Shown in pieces: positions 1 to 7,672 of a stretch of DNA of 28,511 nucleotides. The stretch is from Negativibacillus sp. (GTDB lineage: Bacteria; Bacillota; Clostridia; Oscillospirales; Ruminococcaceae), in NCBI GenBank assembly GCA_020024325.1, contig JAHHTY010000026.1:1-28511 (forward strand), read 5' to 3'. The translations under genes were made by a program, and so were the position numbers. Under the pieces are notes generated by a model, which saw only the letters and a list, made by a program, of their open reading frames with translations, was not told the DNA's origin and did not search any database. Position 1 is the first letter of the stretch; each line of letters begins with the position of its first letter.

Positions 1-317
1 GTTGTCGGTTAAGTAGAGGTCGGGGACTTACATTCTCGCGCAGGTCGCTTGCCTTCGGCTTCGCTCGTCTTAGCAATAAAAGTTTTACTCAATTTTTTAC
101 AAAAAATTGTGGGTTTTTAGGGTAAAGCCCTTTGTCATTAAATATATTTTGTAATAATAAAATTATTTAAGAGGATTTTACCTTTAAAAACTAACATAAC
201 AGTCTGACTAAAAAAATTAATGCGACAAAAAAATTTCTCTATCGTCGATTTTCCATAAAAACTTGAAGTCAAACGATGCTTTTTTAAAAGATATATCAAA
301 GAGAATGAAAAAAGGGC
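1..317. other. Gene-free left end of window
   Basis: No convincing gene is seen. The first 75 bases are visibly more GC-rich than the very AT-rich stretch that follows. A 9-bp inverted repeat of A/T runs (90-98 with 101-109) could form a hairpin. The long open frames on the minus strand here run through the rpsU promoter and the rpsU gene and have no ribosome binding site, so I treat them as chance. Confidence 0.4.
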
Positions 318-347
318 TTGACATTCACTCCCAATATATAGTATAAT
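318..347 (+). promoter_or_regulatory. Sigma-A-type promoter of rpsU
   Basis: A perfect TTGACA (-35, 318-323) is followed after 18 bases by a perfect TATAAT (-10, 342-347). Transcription would start near 354, leaving a leader of about 110 bases before rpsU. Both hexamers match the consensus exactly, which fits a strongly expressed ribosomal protein gene. Confidence 0.85.
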
Positions 348-462
348 CTTTGATGTTACAAGTTTCTCCTGTCCGCAGATTGGATTTGGAAGAACACAGA
401 TGCGCTTTGCGGCAAAGGATAGCTTGAATACTCCTGCCCAGTGGCGTAAGGAGGGATAAGAA

Positions 463-639
463 ATGGCAGAAATTCGTGTTAAAGATAACGAGTCTTTGGA
501 TAGTGCTCTGAGAAGATTTAAGAGACAGTGCGCACGCGCAGGTGTCCTCAACGAAGTTCGTAAGAGAGAGCATTACGAGAAGCCGTCTGTTAAACGCAAA
601 AAGAAATCTGAAGCTGCTCGTAAACGCAAATTCAGATAG
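463..639 (+). CDS. rpsU: 30S ribosomal protein S21
   Basis: This 58-residue protein is a component of the small ribosomal subunit near the anti-Shine-Dalgarno end of 16S rRNA. It begins MAEIRVKDNESLDSALRRFK and ends in a run of Lys/Arg (KRKKKSEAARKRKFR), as in bacterial S21; 58 residues is the usual length. The ATG lies 6 bases after a strong AAGGAGGGAT ribosome binding site. The gene has its own consensus promoter (318-347) and its own terminator (651-676), so it appears monocistronic. In many Bacillota rpsU is followed by yqeY; here it is followed by the yqeG run instead. Identification is secure from sequence alone. Confidence 0.96.
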   Translation: MAEIRVKDNESLDSALRRFKRQCARAGVLNEVRKREHYEKPSVKRKKKSEAARKRKFR

Positions 640-650
640 TAGCGAGAATA

Positions 651-676
651 AAAGCGAGCCTTTTGGCTCGCTTTTT
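651..676 (+). terminator. Rho-independent terminator of rpsU
   Basis: A 10-bp perfect stem (651-660 with 665-674, AAAGCGAGCC) closes a TTTT loop and runs into a T tract. It begins 11 bases after the rpsU stop codon. Confidence 0.9.
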
Positions 677-735
677 CTTATTTATTGATTTTGTAACCAC
701 AGTGATTCGTCACAACAAGGGAAAGGGCTGTTTTG

Positions 736-1266
736 ATGAAAAATTTTTATCCGCACGCAATAGCACAGCGGGTGTATCAAATTACCCCGCAGCTGCTCAA
801 AAGCTGGGGAGTGCAGGGGCTGATTTTAGATATTGATAATACCCTGACTACCCATGACAATCCTGTTCCCGATGCAGGGGTGGCAGCTTGGCTTGAGCAA
901 AACCGACGTGAGGGTATCAAGATGATTGTTTTGTCCAACAATAAACCATATCGCGTAAAGCCCTTTGCTGAAATTTTGGGGCTGGATTTTATTGCCGATG
1001 GAGCAAAGCCACTGAAAAAGGGTTATCGGCAGTGTGCAAGAGAGCTTGGGATTTCCTGCGAAAATCTTTGCATTGTCGGTGACCAGATTTTTACCGACAT
1101 TTGGGGGGGCAGACGCTGTGGCTGTAAAACCGTTTTGGTGCAGCCTATCAAACAAGAAACAATGCTCTTTTTCCGATTGAAACGCCGGCTGGAAGGTTTA
1201 GTGATGCGGCTGTGCCCTGCAAAAACAGCTCAGAAAATCCTTCATTTGGAAAGGGGAGAACAGTAA
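736..1266 (+). CDS. yqeG: YqeG-family HAD-IIIA phosphatase
   Basis: A 176-residue haloacid-dehalogenase-superfamily phosphatase of the YqeG type, cytoplasmic, physiological substrate uncertain. Motif I is D32-x-D34 (LILDIDNTLT), motif II is the Ser of VLSNNK, the Lys of GAKPLKKGYRQ serves as motif III, and motif IV is GDQIFTDIWGG with two acidic residues. I choose the ATG at 736; a TTG sits directly before it, but the AAGGGAAAGGG binding site is better spaced for the ATG. The stop codon TAATG overlaps the next start by one base, so translation of the endonuclease IV-like gene is probably coupled. YqeG members often sit near aroQ/aroE-type genes in Bacillota, matching this context. Confidence 0.9.
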   Translation: MKNFYPHAIAQRVYQITPQLLKSWGVQGLILDIDNTLTTHDNPVPDAGVAAWLEQNRREGIKMIVLSNNKPYRVKPFAEILGLDFIADGAKPLKKGYRQCARELGISCENLCIVGDQIFTDIWGGRRCGCKTVLVQPIKQETMLFFRLKRRLEGLVMRLCPAKTAQKILHLERGEQ

Positions 1267-2129
1267 TGGGTGCAAAGTTTGGACCGGCAGGGAACGCTGA
1301 AAGCTTTAAAACGATGGGATACCGAAAAACCATTCAGGTGCCGGAATACATTGTAAAAATGGGTCTGGATGCTTATGAATATCAGTGTGGCAGAGGGGTG
1401 CGGATTACACCTGAGGCAGCCAGAGAGTTTGGACAGAAAGCTAAAGAAATGCAGGTTTCTCTTTCACTTCATTCACCCTATTACATCTCTCTTTCCGGAA
1501 TTGAGGAAGAAAAACGTCTGGGCAGCATCGAGTATATCCGTCAAAGCGCCGAGGCTGCCGCTGCAATGGGAGCACAGCGGGTGGTAGTACATTCCGGCTC
1601 TTGTTCTAAAATCAGCAGGGAACAGGCATTGGGGCTTGCAAAGGACACTTTAATGAAAGCTTATCAGTGTTTAGACAGGGAAGGGCTGGGACACATCCGC
1701 CTTTGCCCTGAAACGATGGGTAAAATCAATCAGCTGGGCACCTTGGAAGAGGTGCTGGAACTGTGCCTTATTGACGAAAGGCTGATTCCCTGCATCGACT
1801 TTGGACATCTAAATGCCCGCACCTTTGGGGCACTCAACAGCTTTGAGGGGATGAAAGGTGTCTTTGATATGGTAGAAAATAAACTGGGTATTTCCCGTCT
1901 AAGAGAGTTTCATGCCCATTTTTCCAAGATAGAATATACCTTGAACGGTGGGGAAAAATGTCACCTCACCTTTGCGGATACTACCTATGGCCCCTCGTTT
2001 GAGCCGGTTGCAGAACTGATTGCCCGCAAAAACTGTTCGCCTACCATTATCTGCGAATCTGCCGGAACACAGGCAGAGGACGCTGTAACGATGAAGCAGA
2101 TGTATCATCAAGCGCTGCAAAACAGCTAG
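1266..2129 (+). CDS. Endonuclease IV-like TIM-barrel protein
   Basis: A 287-residue xylose-isomerase-like TIM-barrel protein related to deoxyribonuclease IV (AP endonuclease family 2), which cuts DNA at abasic sites using three metal ions. Likely metal ligands are H69 (SLHSPYY), H109 (VVVHSGS), E149 (LCPETMG), D178 and H181 (IDFGHLNAR), H216 or H218 (FHAHFS) and E264 (ICESAG). The Asp-x-His pair found late in the Nfo barrel is not obvious; the segment reads KCHLTFADTT, with H233 and D238 further apart. This is a divergent subfamily, so AP endonuclease activity is inferred. The start at 1266 follows GGAAAGGGGAG; a longer frame from 1212 would overlap yqeG and lacks a binding site. It is 28 bases upstream of aroQ in the same run. 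Confidence 0.85.
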   Translation: MGAKFGPAGNAESFKTMGYRKTIQVPEYIVKMGLDAYEYQCGRGVRITPEAAREFGQKAKEMQVSLSLHSPYYISLSGIEEEKRLGSIEYIRQSAEAAAAMGAQRVVVHSGSCSKISREQALGLAKDTLMKAYQCLDREGLGHIRLCPETMGKINQLGTLEEVLELCLIDERLIPCIDFGHLNARTFGALNSFEGMKGVFDMVENKLGISRLREFHAHFSKIEYTLNGGEKCHLTFADTTYGPSFEPVAELIARKNCSPTIICESAGTQAEDAVTMKQMYHQALQNS

Positions 2130-2157
2130 TGAATGCATCAAGACAGGGGGAAAAATC

Positions 2158-2589
2158 ATGAAAAAAGTTTTGGTTTTGCACGGCCCGAATATCAACCTGA
2201 CCGGTATCCGAGAACCGGGAACCTACGGCAACCAAACGTTGCAAACCATCAACGACGAAATTTTAAAAAAAGCACAGCAGATGGAGCTTGCTTGCGATAT
2301 TTTCCAAACAAACCACGAAGGGGAACTGATTGATAAAATCCACACAGCTCTCACAGACTATGACGGAATTGTTATCAATGCAGGTGCCTATACCCATTAC
2401 AGCTATGCAATCCGTGATGCCATCTCCTCGGTGAAAAAACCTTGTGTTGAGGTGCATATGTCCAACATCCATGCCCGTGAGCCGTTTCGGCACGAGTCGG
2501 TGATTGCTCCGGTGTGCATCGGACAAATTTGCGGTTTTGGTAAGGAAAGCTACCTTCTGGGTCTGGAAGCAATAAGCAAGTATTTATAA
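2158..2589 (+). CDS. aroQ: Type II 3-dehydroquinate dehydratase
   Basis: A 143-residue cytoplasmic enzyme that removes water from 3-dehydroquinate to give 3-dehydroshikimate, the third step of the shikimate pathway. The type II family is clear: the N-terminal VLHGPNINLTGIREPGTYG carries the flexible-loop Arg (R18) and catalytic Tyr (Y23), then INAGAYTHYS (N74, H80), VEVHMSNIHAREPFR with catalytic H100 and the substrate-binding Arg. Length is typical (type II enzymes are about 140-150 residues and form dodecamers). The ATG follows an AGGGGGAAAA site. It closes the yqeG/endonuclease-like run; no other shikimate gene lies in the window. Confidence 0.96.
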   Translation: MKKVLVLHGPNINLTGIREPGTYGNQTLQTINDEILKKAQQMELACDIFQTNHEGELIDKIHTALTDYDGIVINAGAYTHYSYAIRDAISSVKKPCVEVHMSNIHAREPFRHESVIAPVCIGQICGFGKESYLLGLEAISKYL

Positions 2590-2861
2590 CAAACAAAAGA
2601 CCTCTTTACCACACTTTTAATCGCCCGTTTTTGCTATTGGCGGATATCATAAGGTAGATGCCGTAAAAACATCTTGTTGCTAGTTTTTTTCTGAAAGCTA
2701 TCTAAATAAACGGGTGTAAAGATGGGATTTTATATGCAGATGATGCAGGGCAAAAGGATAGATTGGCTCTTTTTAAAACTTTTTATCGAGAAAAGAATCG
2801 AGAAGATAAGAACAATTTGTGCAAAAACCTTTAAAAAGTTTGTCTTAAATTGAGAAAACAC
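2590..2861. other. Intergenic region between aroQ and efp promoter
   Basis: No gene is supported. Short complementary segments are present (CCCGTTT near 2623 with AAACGGG near 2708), but no clear terminator with a T tract was found after aroQ. In many Bacillota a Xaa-Pro aminopeptidase gene (pepP) lies between aroQ and efp; it is absent here. Confidence 0.5.
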
Positions 2862-2890
2862 TTGAAAAAAATCTACTTATACGTTAAAAT
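2862..2890 (+). promoter_or_regulatory. Promoter of efp
   Basis: TTGAAA (2862-2867) and TAAAAT (2885-2890) with a 17-base spacer. Each hexamer differs from consensus at one position. A second -10-like TATAGT follows directly. This is the only good promoter between aroQ and efp, so efp appears independently transcribed. Confidence 0.7.
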
Positions 2891-2896
2891 TATAGT

Positions 2897-3113
2897 ATCG
2901 AAGTTTGACAGGGATTTTCTGAAGGACTTCTAGTACAAAGCTGTTTTTCTAACAGCTTGTGTCCGGAAGTGTTGGCTGCTGAGTCAGCTCTTTTAAAACA
3001 AAGTCTGGACGATTCCGATTCCCTTCCGCTGATTCTTAGAAGGAATAAAGACAATTCGGGAATCAAAAAAATTAAATTGCGAAAAGCGGATACAGCAATA
3101 ATGGAGGATCTTT
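2897..3113 (+). promoter_or_regulatory. Long structured 5' leader of efp
   Basis: About 217 bases lie between the predicted transcription start and the efp ATG. They contain several short stems: GAAG/CTTC near 2923, an 8-bp stem AAGCTGTT/AACAGCTT near 2938-2958, GCTG/CAGC near 2977, and GATTCCC paired with GGGAATC across roughly 3017-3065. No T-box, L-protein or known riboswitch consensus was recognised. A chance small open frame through it lacks a binding site. Confidence 0.4.
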
Positions 3114-3671
3114 ATGATTACAGCAGGCGATTTCAGAAATGGCGTAACATTTGATATGGACGGTAACGTTTTCCAGATCATTGAGTTTCAGCACGTTAAA
3201 CCGGGTAAAGGTGCAGCGTTTGTTAGAACCAAGATCAGAAACGTAATTTCCGGTGCAGTAGTTGAAAAAACTTTTAACCCAACCGATAAATTCCCAACCG
3301 CTTTCATCGAGAGAAAAGATATGGAATATCTGTACAACGATGGTGATCTGTACTACTTCATGGATCAGGAATCCTATGAAACAGTTCCGATTGACAGAAG
3401 CAAGCTGGGCGAAGCTTTCAAATTTGTAAAAGAAAACATGGTAGTAAAAATCCTTTCTTACAAAGGTTCCATCTTTGGCTCTGAGGCTCCAAACTTCGTT
3501 GAGCTGCTGGTAACCCAGACCGAACCGGGTGTAAGAGGCGATACAGCTACTAACGTAACAAAACCGGCTACCCTGGAAACCGGTGCAGAAATCCGCGTTC
3601 CAATCTTCATCAACGAAGGTGAAATGATTAGAGTTGATACCCGTACCGGCGAGTACATGGAACGTGCATAA
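3114..3671 (+). CDS. efp: Elongation factor P
   Basis: A 185-residue tRNA-shaped translation factor that enters the ribosomal E site and relieves stalling at polyproline stretches. The N-terminal KOW-like domain starts MITAGDFRNGVTFDMDG; the loop KPGKGAAFVRTK places the usually modified Lys at K32. The OB domains follow (FMDQESYE..., VKILSYKGSIFGSEAPNFVELLV) and the C-terminal signature TGAEIRVPIFINEGEMIRVDT is intact. Full family length. The start follows ATGGAGGATCTTT, a good binding site. The next gene begins 52 bases downstream with no terminator between, so the two are probably cotranscribed. The modification enzyme is not in the window. Confidence 0.97.
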   Translation: MITAGDFRNGVTFDMDGNVFQIIEFQHVKPGKGAAFVRTKIRNVISGAVVEKTFNPTDKFPTAFIERKDMEYLYNDGDLYYFMDQESYETVPIDRSKLGEAFKFVKENMVVKILSYKGSIFGSEAPNFVELLVTQTEPGVRGDTATNVTKPATLETGAEIRVPIFINEGEMIRVDTRTGEYMERA

Positions 3672-3723
3672 TATTTAGTCAGCAAAAGTCTTTATATATA
3701 AAAATTCTAAGGGGGATTTAAAA

Positions 3724-4167
3724 ATGACTTTAACAGAAAAAGTAGCATACCTTAAAGGTCTTGTTGAAGGAATTGGTGTTGATGAAACAACAAATCAGGG
3801 CAAAATTATGAAAGCTGTTCTGGATGTACTGGACGATATGGCTTTCACTGTATCTGACCTGGAAGACAGCACTTCTGAACTGTACGAAGAATTAGAGGCA
3901 GTTGATGAAGATCTCAGCTCCCTGGAAGATGAATTCTATGGTGATGATGAAGACGACTGCTGCTGCGATGACGAGGACTGTGATTGTTGCTGCGACGATG
4001 AGGACATTTACGAAGTAAAATGCCCAAACTGTGATGAAGAAATCTGCATCGACAGTTCTGTTTTGGACAAAGGCGAAATTGAATGTCCAAACTGTGGCGA
4101 AACACTTACCTTCGAGTTTGACGACGAAGATGACTGTTGCTGTGATGATTGTCATTGCGAAGACTAA
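3724..4167 (+). CDS. CD1247-type acidic Cys-rich zinc-ribbon-like protein
   Basis: A 147-residue protein with three parts. Residues 1-55 form a helical domain (TEKVAYLKGLVEGIGVD) like the N-terminal domain named after CD1247 of Clostridioides difficile. An Asp/Glu-rich helix follows. The C-terminal half has 17 Cys, including clusters CCCDDED and DCDCCCDDED, two CPNC knuckles (KCPNCDEEIC and ECPNCGETL, resembling a zinc ribbon) and a final CCCDDCHCED tail. The charge is extremely negative. Position right after efp recurs in Clostridia as far as I recall. Metal binding is likely; the cellular role is unknown. The ATG follows AAGGGGGATTT and a strong terminator ends the unit. Confidence 0.85.
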   Translation: MTLTEKVAYLKGLVEGIGVDETTNQGKIMKAVLDVLDDMAFTVSDLEDSTSELYEELEAVDEDLSSLEDEFYGDDEDDCCCDDEDCDCCCDDEDIYEVKCPNCDEEICIDSSVLDKGEIECPNCGETLTFEFDDEDDCCCDDCHCED

Positions 4168-4180
4168 GAAAAAGTAAAAA

Positions 4181-4212
4181 AAGACGACAGGTTTAGCCTG
4201 TCGTCTTTTTTT
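4181..4212 (+). terminator. Terminator of the efp unit
   Basis: An 11-bp perfect stem (4181-4191 with 4197-4207, AAGACGACAGG) closes a 5-base loop and is followed by a T tract to 4212. An A run precedes it, so it might also act weakly on the other strand. Confidence 0.92.
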
Positions 4213-4240
4213 GTGCTTCCAAAGCACTTAAACTGATAAC

Positions 4241-4269
4241 TAGACAAATGAAGGGAAGTCCTTTATACT
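4241..4269 (+). promoter_or_regulatory. Promoter of the GH35 gene
   Basis: TAGACA (4241-4246) and TATACT (4264-4269) with a 17-base spacer, about 40 bases before the start codon. One mismatch in each hexamer. No operator-like palindrome or catabolite-control (cre) site was recognised. Confidence 0.65.
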
Positions 4270-4312
4270 AAAGGGGGAAAATTTCCACACGACGGAAACG
4301 GAGGAAAATTGT

Positions 4313-6061
4313 ATGAGCAGACTGACCTATGACAATAAGTATTTTTATTTAGATGGAGAGCGTTTTCCGATGATTTCGGGAACTATCCATTATTTCCGTG
4401 TAGTACCAGATTATTGGGAGGATAGACTGAAAAAGCTTCGTGCCTGCGGCTTTCGTGCAGTAGAAACTTATACCTGCTGGAATCTGCATGAACGCAAAGA
4501 AGGTGAATTTGATTTTAGCGGAGCTTTGGATATTGCCTGTTTTGTCCGAACGGCTCAACAGCTGGGACTGTATGTTATCCTGCGTCCGGGTCCATATATC
4601 TGTGCTGAAATGGATTTCGGCGGTTTGCCTTCCTGGCTGCTCACCGAGGAAAAAATGCATCTGCGCTGCATGGACGAGCGTTTTATCTCTAAAGTAAGAA
4701 ATTATTATACGAAACTTTTTGCTCAGCTGAAACCATACTTTGCAGAAAACGGCGGCAATATCATCGCTGTGCAGGTGGAAAATGAATACGGAAGCTATGG
4801 CAACGATAAAGAATACCTCAGAGCGATTGCACAGATTTATGAAGAAAACTCAATCCATGAAATGTTTTTCACTTCGGACGGACCAAATGGTTTGATGCTG
4901 GGTGGGGGAAGTCTGCCGGAATATCTGGCAACGGCAAATTTTGGCAGCAACGGTAAGAAAAATCTTGATGCCCTGCGTTCTTTCCGCCCAAATCAGCCGG
5001 CGATGTGTACCGAATTTTGGAACGGTTGGTTTGACCATTGGTACGAAAAACATCACGTCAGAGAAAGCGACGACACCGCAAAAACTTTGGATGAGATGCT
5101 TTGCGACGATGGTGCTGTAAACCTGTATATGTTCCACGGAGGCACAAATTTTGGATTTACCAACGGAGCAAACCATGACGGTTGCTATCAGCCGACCGTT
5201 ACAAGTTATGACTATGACTGCCCGGTCAGCGAGTGCGGCGATTTAACCCCAAAATATTTTGCCATCAAAGAAGTGGTGGAAAAACATTTTGGAAAAGCCC
5301 CAGATTTGCAGGTGGCAAATCTGCCAAAGAAAAACTATGGCACCGTCCGTCTGACCCATCAGGCACCGATGTTTTTAAATCTTCCACAGCCGGTGTGCAG
5401 CGCCCATACCTTGACAATGGAACAGTTGGGTCAGGATTTTGGCTTTGTGCTGTATCAGACTACTCTGAAAGGTCCTTTTGCCGAAAATGAAATTATTATC
5501 GACGGACTTCACGACCGTGCTATTTTCTATCTTGACGGCAAACAGGTAGGCATCAAAGAACGTACCGGAAAACGCTGCGACACCATCAAGCTTTCACTCA
5601 AAGAAAATAAAACGGCACAGCTTTCTATCCTGGTGGAAAATATGGGCCGCATCAATTACGGACCTTTGCTGCGTGACGAAAAGGGAATCCTGAGCGGTGT
5701 AAAGGTGGGAAGCCAGTTCCAATTTGGCTGGAAGATGTACTCTCTGCCGTGCGATGACCTGTCCGATTTGCAGTTTGAGCCATTACAGGACGCTCACAGC
5801 TGCCCTGTGTTCTTAAAAGGCAGCATAACTTTAAATGAAACCCCATGTGATACCTTTGTGCGTCTTGACGGCTTTACCAAGGGTAACGTGTATGTTAATG
5901 GCTTTCATCTGGGCAGATATTGGAACACCGCAGGTCCGCAGAAAACACTCTACCTGCCGGCTCCGCTGCTGCATCTGGGTGAAAACGAAATTGTTGTTTT
6001 GGAGCTGGAAGAATTTAATGAGCCTCAGATTTTACTGACCGATGTGCAGGATTTGGGGTAA
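4313..6061 (+). CDS. GH35 beta-galactosidase
   Basis: A 582-residue glycoside hydrolase of family 35, which releases terminal beta-linked galactose. The N-terminal TIM barrel starts with FYLDGERFPMISGTIHYFR, typical of GH35. The acid/base is expected at E158 (QVENEYGSYG) and the nucleophile at E234 (MCTEFWNGWFDHW). Also diagnostic are ILRPGPYICAEMDFGGLPSWLL and YMFHGGTNFGFTNGA. Beta-sandwich domains follow from about residue 370, ending with a jelly-roll segment (GFTKGNVYVNGFHLGRYWN). There is no signal peptide, so the enzyme is cytoplasmic and would act on imported oligosaccharides. It stands alone between a promoter and the riboswitch region; no sugar transporter is adjacent. The ATG follows a GGAGG site. 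Confidence 0.95.
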   Translation: MSRLTYDNKYFYLDGERFPMISGTIHYFRVVPDYWEDRLKKLRACGFRAVETYTCWNLHERKEGEFDFSGALDIACFVRTAQQLGLYVILRPGPYICAEMDFGGLPSWLLTEEKMHLRCMDERFISKVRNYYTKLFAQLKPYFAENGGNIIAVQVENEYGSYGNDKEYLRAIAQIYEENSIHEMFFTSDGPNGLMLGGGSLPEYLATANFGSNGKKNLDALRSFRPNQPAMCTEFWNGWFDHWYEKHHVRESDDTAKTLDEMLCDDGAVNLYMFHGGTNFGFTNGANHDGCYQPTVTSYDYDCPVSECGDLTPKYFAIKEVVEKHFGKAPDLQVANLPKKNYGTVRLTHQAPMFLNLPQPVCSAHTLTMEQLGQDFGFVLYQTTLKGPFAENEIIIDGLHDRAIFYLDGKQVGIKERTGKRCDTIKLSLKENKTAQLSILVENMGRINYGPLLRDEKGILSGVKVGSQFQFGWKMYSLPCDDLSDLQFEPLQDAHSCPVFLKGSITLNETPCDTFVRLDGFTKGNVYVNGFHLGRYWNTAGPQKTLYLPAPLLHLGENEIVVLELEEFNEPQILLTDVQDLG

Positions 6062-6150
6062 TTCCTTTAAAGACAGAAGCATTGATGTAAAAAAATTTCA
6101 CTTAAATGATTTTTTTAGACGTTATCTAACATGTTTTTTCTAATTTCTGC

Positions 6151-6178
6151 TTGACTTTGAAAAAAAAGGTAGTATAAT
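6151..6178 (+). promoter_or_regulatory. Promoter of the corrinoid-uptake operon
   Basis: TTGACT (6151-6156), 16-base spacer, perfect TATAAT (6173-6178). Transcription would start near 6185, about 18 bases before the first riboswitch helix. Confidence 0.8.
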
Positions 6179-6202
6179 TAAGGTGCTTTAAATTAGAGCC
6201 TG

Positions 6203-6410
6203 TTTTGTAAATATTGTACAGGATTATTGTGATGAGAGATAATTCGGTGCAGGAAGTTGGGTGAAATTCCCACACAGGAACGCTGCTGTAATGACGGAGC
6301 AAGCTTACATTTTTTGACTCTTTGGGGGTCAAGGTCACTGAAGAATGTTTTTCTTTGGGAAGGCTTGTTGAGCTTTGCGATGAGGTCTAAGTCAGAATAC
6401 ATTTACAAAA
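6203..6410 (+). ncRNA. Cobalamin riboswitch
   Basis: The core of a cobalamin (B12) aptamer is visible: GGTGCAGGAAG, then GGGTGAAATTCCCACACAGG and CGCTGCTGTAATGACGG, a later GTCACTG, GGGAAGG and a GATGAGG...GTCAGAATAC segment. A closing helix of 10 perfect pairs joins 6203-6212 (TTTTGTAAAT) and 6401-6410 (ATTTACAAAA). It lies between a consensus promoter and an intrinsic terminator that precedes the transport genes, so binding of cobalamin should favour premature termination. An open frame through this region in phase with the downstream gene is a shadow. Domain edges are approximate. Confidence 0.93.
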
Positions 6411-6491
6411 AGGTTGGTGACGGTGCTTTTTCGGACTCAAGAGGCATCGCCAGTTTTTGCTCCCAAAATGGGGGAAAACCGGGTTTAACCA

Positions 6492-6528
6492 GCCGCAGGA
6501 CTTTTTTAAAAAGTTCTGCGGCTTTTTT
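6492..6528 (+). terminator. Riboswitch-controlled terminator
   Basis: Arms GCCGCAGGAC (6492-6501) and GTTCTGCGGC (6513-6522), with one G-U pair, extend inward through T and A runs and are followed by six T. It lies 82 bases after the aptamer and about 40 bases before the lipoprotein start, the expected place for the expression platform. Confidence 0.9.
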
Positions 6529-6565
6529 ATTTTATTACACATTTATTTTAAAGGAGATTTTACCG

Positions 6566-7672
6566 ATGAAAAAAGTTCTTGCCATTCTATTGTGTGCTGC
6601 AATGTGTGCTGCAAGCTTCACTGCTTGTCAATCCAATGAGAAGAAAGAAGAAGCTCCGGCTGCCCAGACAGAGCAAACACAGGACAAAACTTCTGAAGAT
6701 GCGGACAAACCAAAAGAACAAAAAGAAGAAGCTCCATCTGATGCTGTCAGCGAGAACTATCCTCTTACCATCAAGACCTATAATTATGCAAAAGAGCCGG
6801 TAGAATTTACCTTTGAAAAAGCACCGGAACGAGTATGGGTGCAGAGCCAAAACAACATTGAAACTATGCTTGCGCTGGGTCTTGGCGATAAAATTGTCGG
6901 TGCATACGGCTTAGACGGCGAAATCAAAGAGGATTTAAAAGACGAATTCAGTAAAATTAACTACTATGAAAGTATGCCGAGTAAAGAAGAAATTCTTGCA
7001 CTGGAACCGGACTGTATTCTCGGTTGGTACAGCACCTTCAGCGATAAACGTCTTGGAGATGTTCCGTTCTGGCATGAGCGCAACATCGGCACTTATATGT
7101 CTCTCAACAGTGCCTGCCGCGGAAAAGCATCTGAAAATCCGCAGACCATCAACGAAGAGTGTGAAGATATTCTCACCATCGGCAAAATCTTTGATGTAGA
7201 AGAGAAAGCCCAGGTTCTGGTAGACCAGATTAAAGGTGAGGTTGAAAAAATCAATAAACATCTGGAAGGCAAAGAACGTTTAAGCGTTGCAGTTCTTGAA
7301 GATGAGGGCGGTTCCTACCGTGTATATGGCGAGGACACACTGGGCGGCAACGTAGCAATCAACGGCGGTGCAGAGCTGAGTGTCGGCAAACATGGCGAAA
7401 ACGGCAACATCAGTGCTGAAGACCTGATTGCTGTCAACCCGGATGCAATCTTCATGGTATGGTATGATGGATACAGCGTAAACGATGTTGACTATGCAGG
7501 AGAACAGGTAACAAAACTGATTACAGAAGACCCTAAATTTGCTTCATTGGACGCTGTAAAAAATAACCGTGTATATGCAATCAACCTTTCCGGTATCTAC
7601 TGTTCCGGCATGAGAACACTGGACGGTATCATGGATATTTCCACAAACCTGTATCCTGAACTCTACAAATAA
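6566..7672 (+). CDS. Corrinoid/siderophore-type ABC substrate-binding lipoprotein
   Basis: A 368-residue extracellular binding protein of the BtuF/FhuD class (Peripla_BP_2 fold), tethered to the membrane. Residues 1-21 are a lipoprotein signal (MKKVLAILLCAAMCAASFTAC) with the lipidated Cys at 21. A Glu/Lys/Pro linker runs to about 65, then the binding domain: APERVWVQSQNNIETMLALGLGDKIVGAYG, LEPDCILGWYSTF, VNPDAIFMVWYDGY and a C-terminal VKNNRVYAINLSGIY. The fold also binds haem and iron-siderophores; the upstream cobalamin riboswitch makes corrinoids the best guess. The ATG at 6566 follows AAGGAG; longer in-frame extensions run back into the riboswitch and are not real. Its stop overlaps the next start by one base. 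Confidence 0.92.
   Translation: MKKVLAILLCAAMCAASFTACQSNEKKEEAPAAQTEQTQDKTSEDADKPKEQKEEAPSDAVSENYPLTIKTYNYAKEPVEFTFEKAPERVWVQSQNNIETMLALGLGDKIVGAYGLDGEIKEDLKDEFSKINYYESMPSKEEILALEPDCILGWYSTFSDKRLGDVPFWHERNIGTYMSLNSACRGKASENPQTINEECEDILTIGKIFDVEEKAQVLVDQIKGEVEKINKHLEGKERLSVAVLEDEGGSYRVYGEDTLGGNVAINGGAELSVGKHGENGNISAEDLIAVNPDAIFMVWYDGYSVNDVDYAGEQVTKLITEDPKFASLDAVKNNRVYAINLSGIYCSGMRTLDGIMDISTNLYPELYK

Noticed and set aside
138..573. Two long minus-strand open frames (82 and 137 codons) across the rpsU region
   Set aside because: They run antisense through the rpsU promoter and coding sequence, lack binding sites, and have no recognisable family pattern.
2957..3154. A 65-codon plus-strand frame before efp
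   Set aside because: It overlaps the efp start out of frame, has no binding site and lies within the structured leader.
6257..6565. N-terminal extension of the binding-protein gene
   Set aside because: It would translate the riboswitch and terminator; a clean ATG with AAGGAG and a lipoprotein signal is at 6566.
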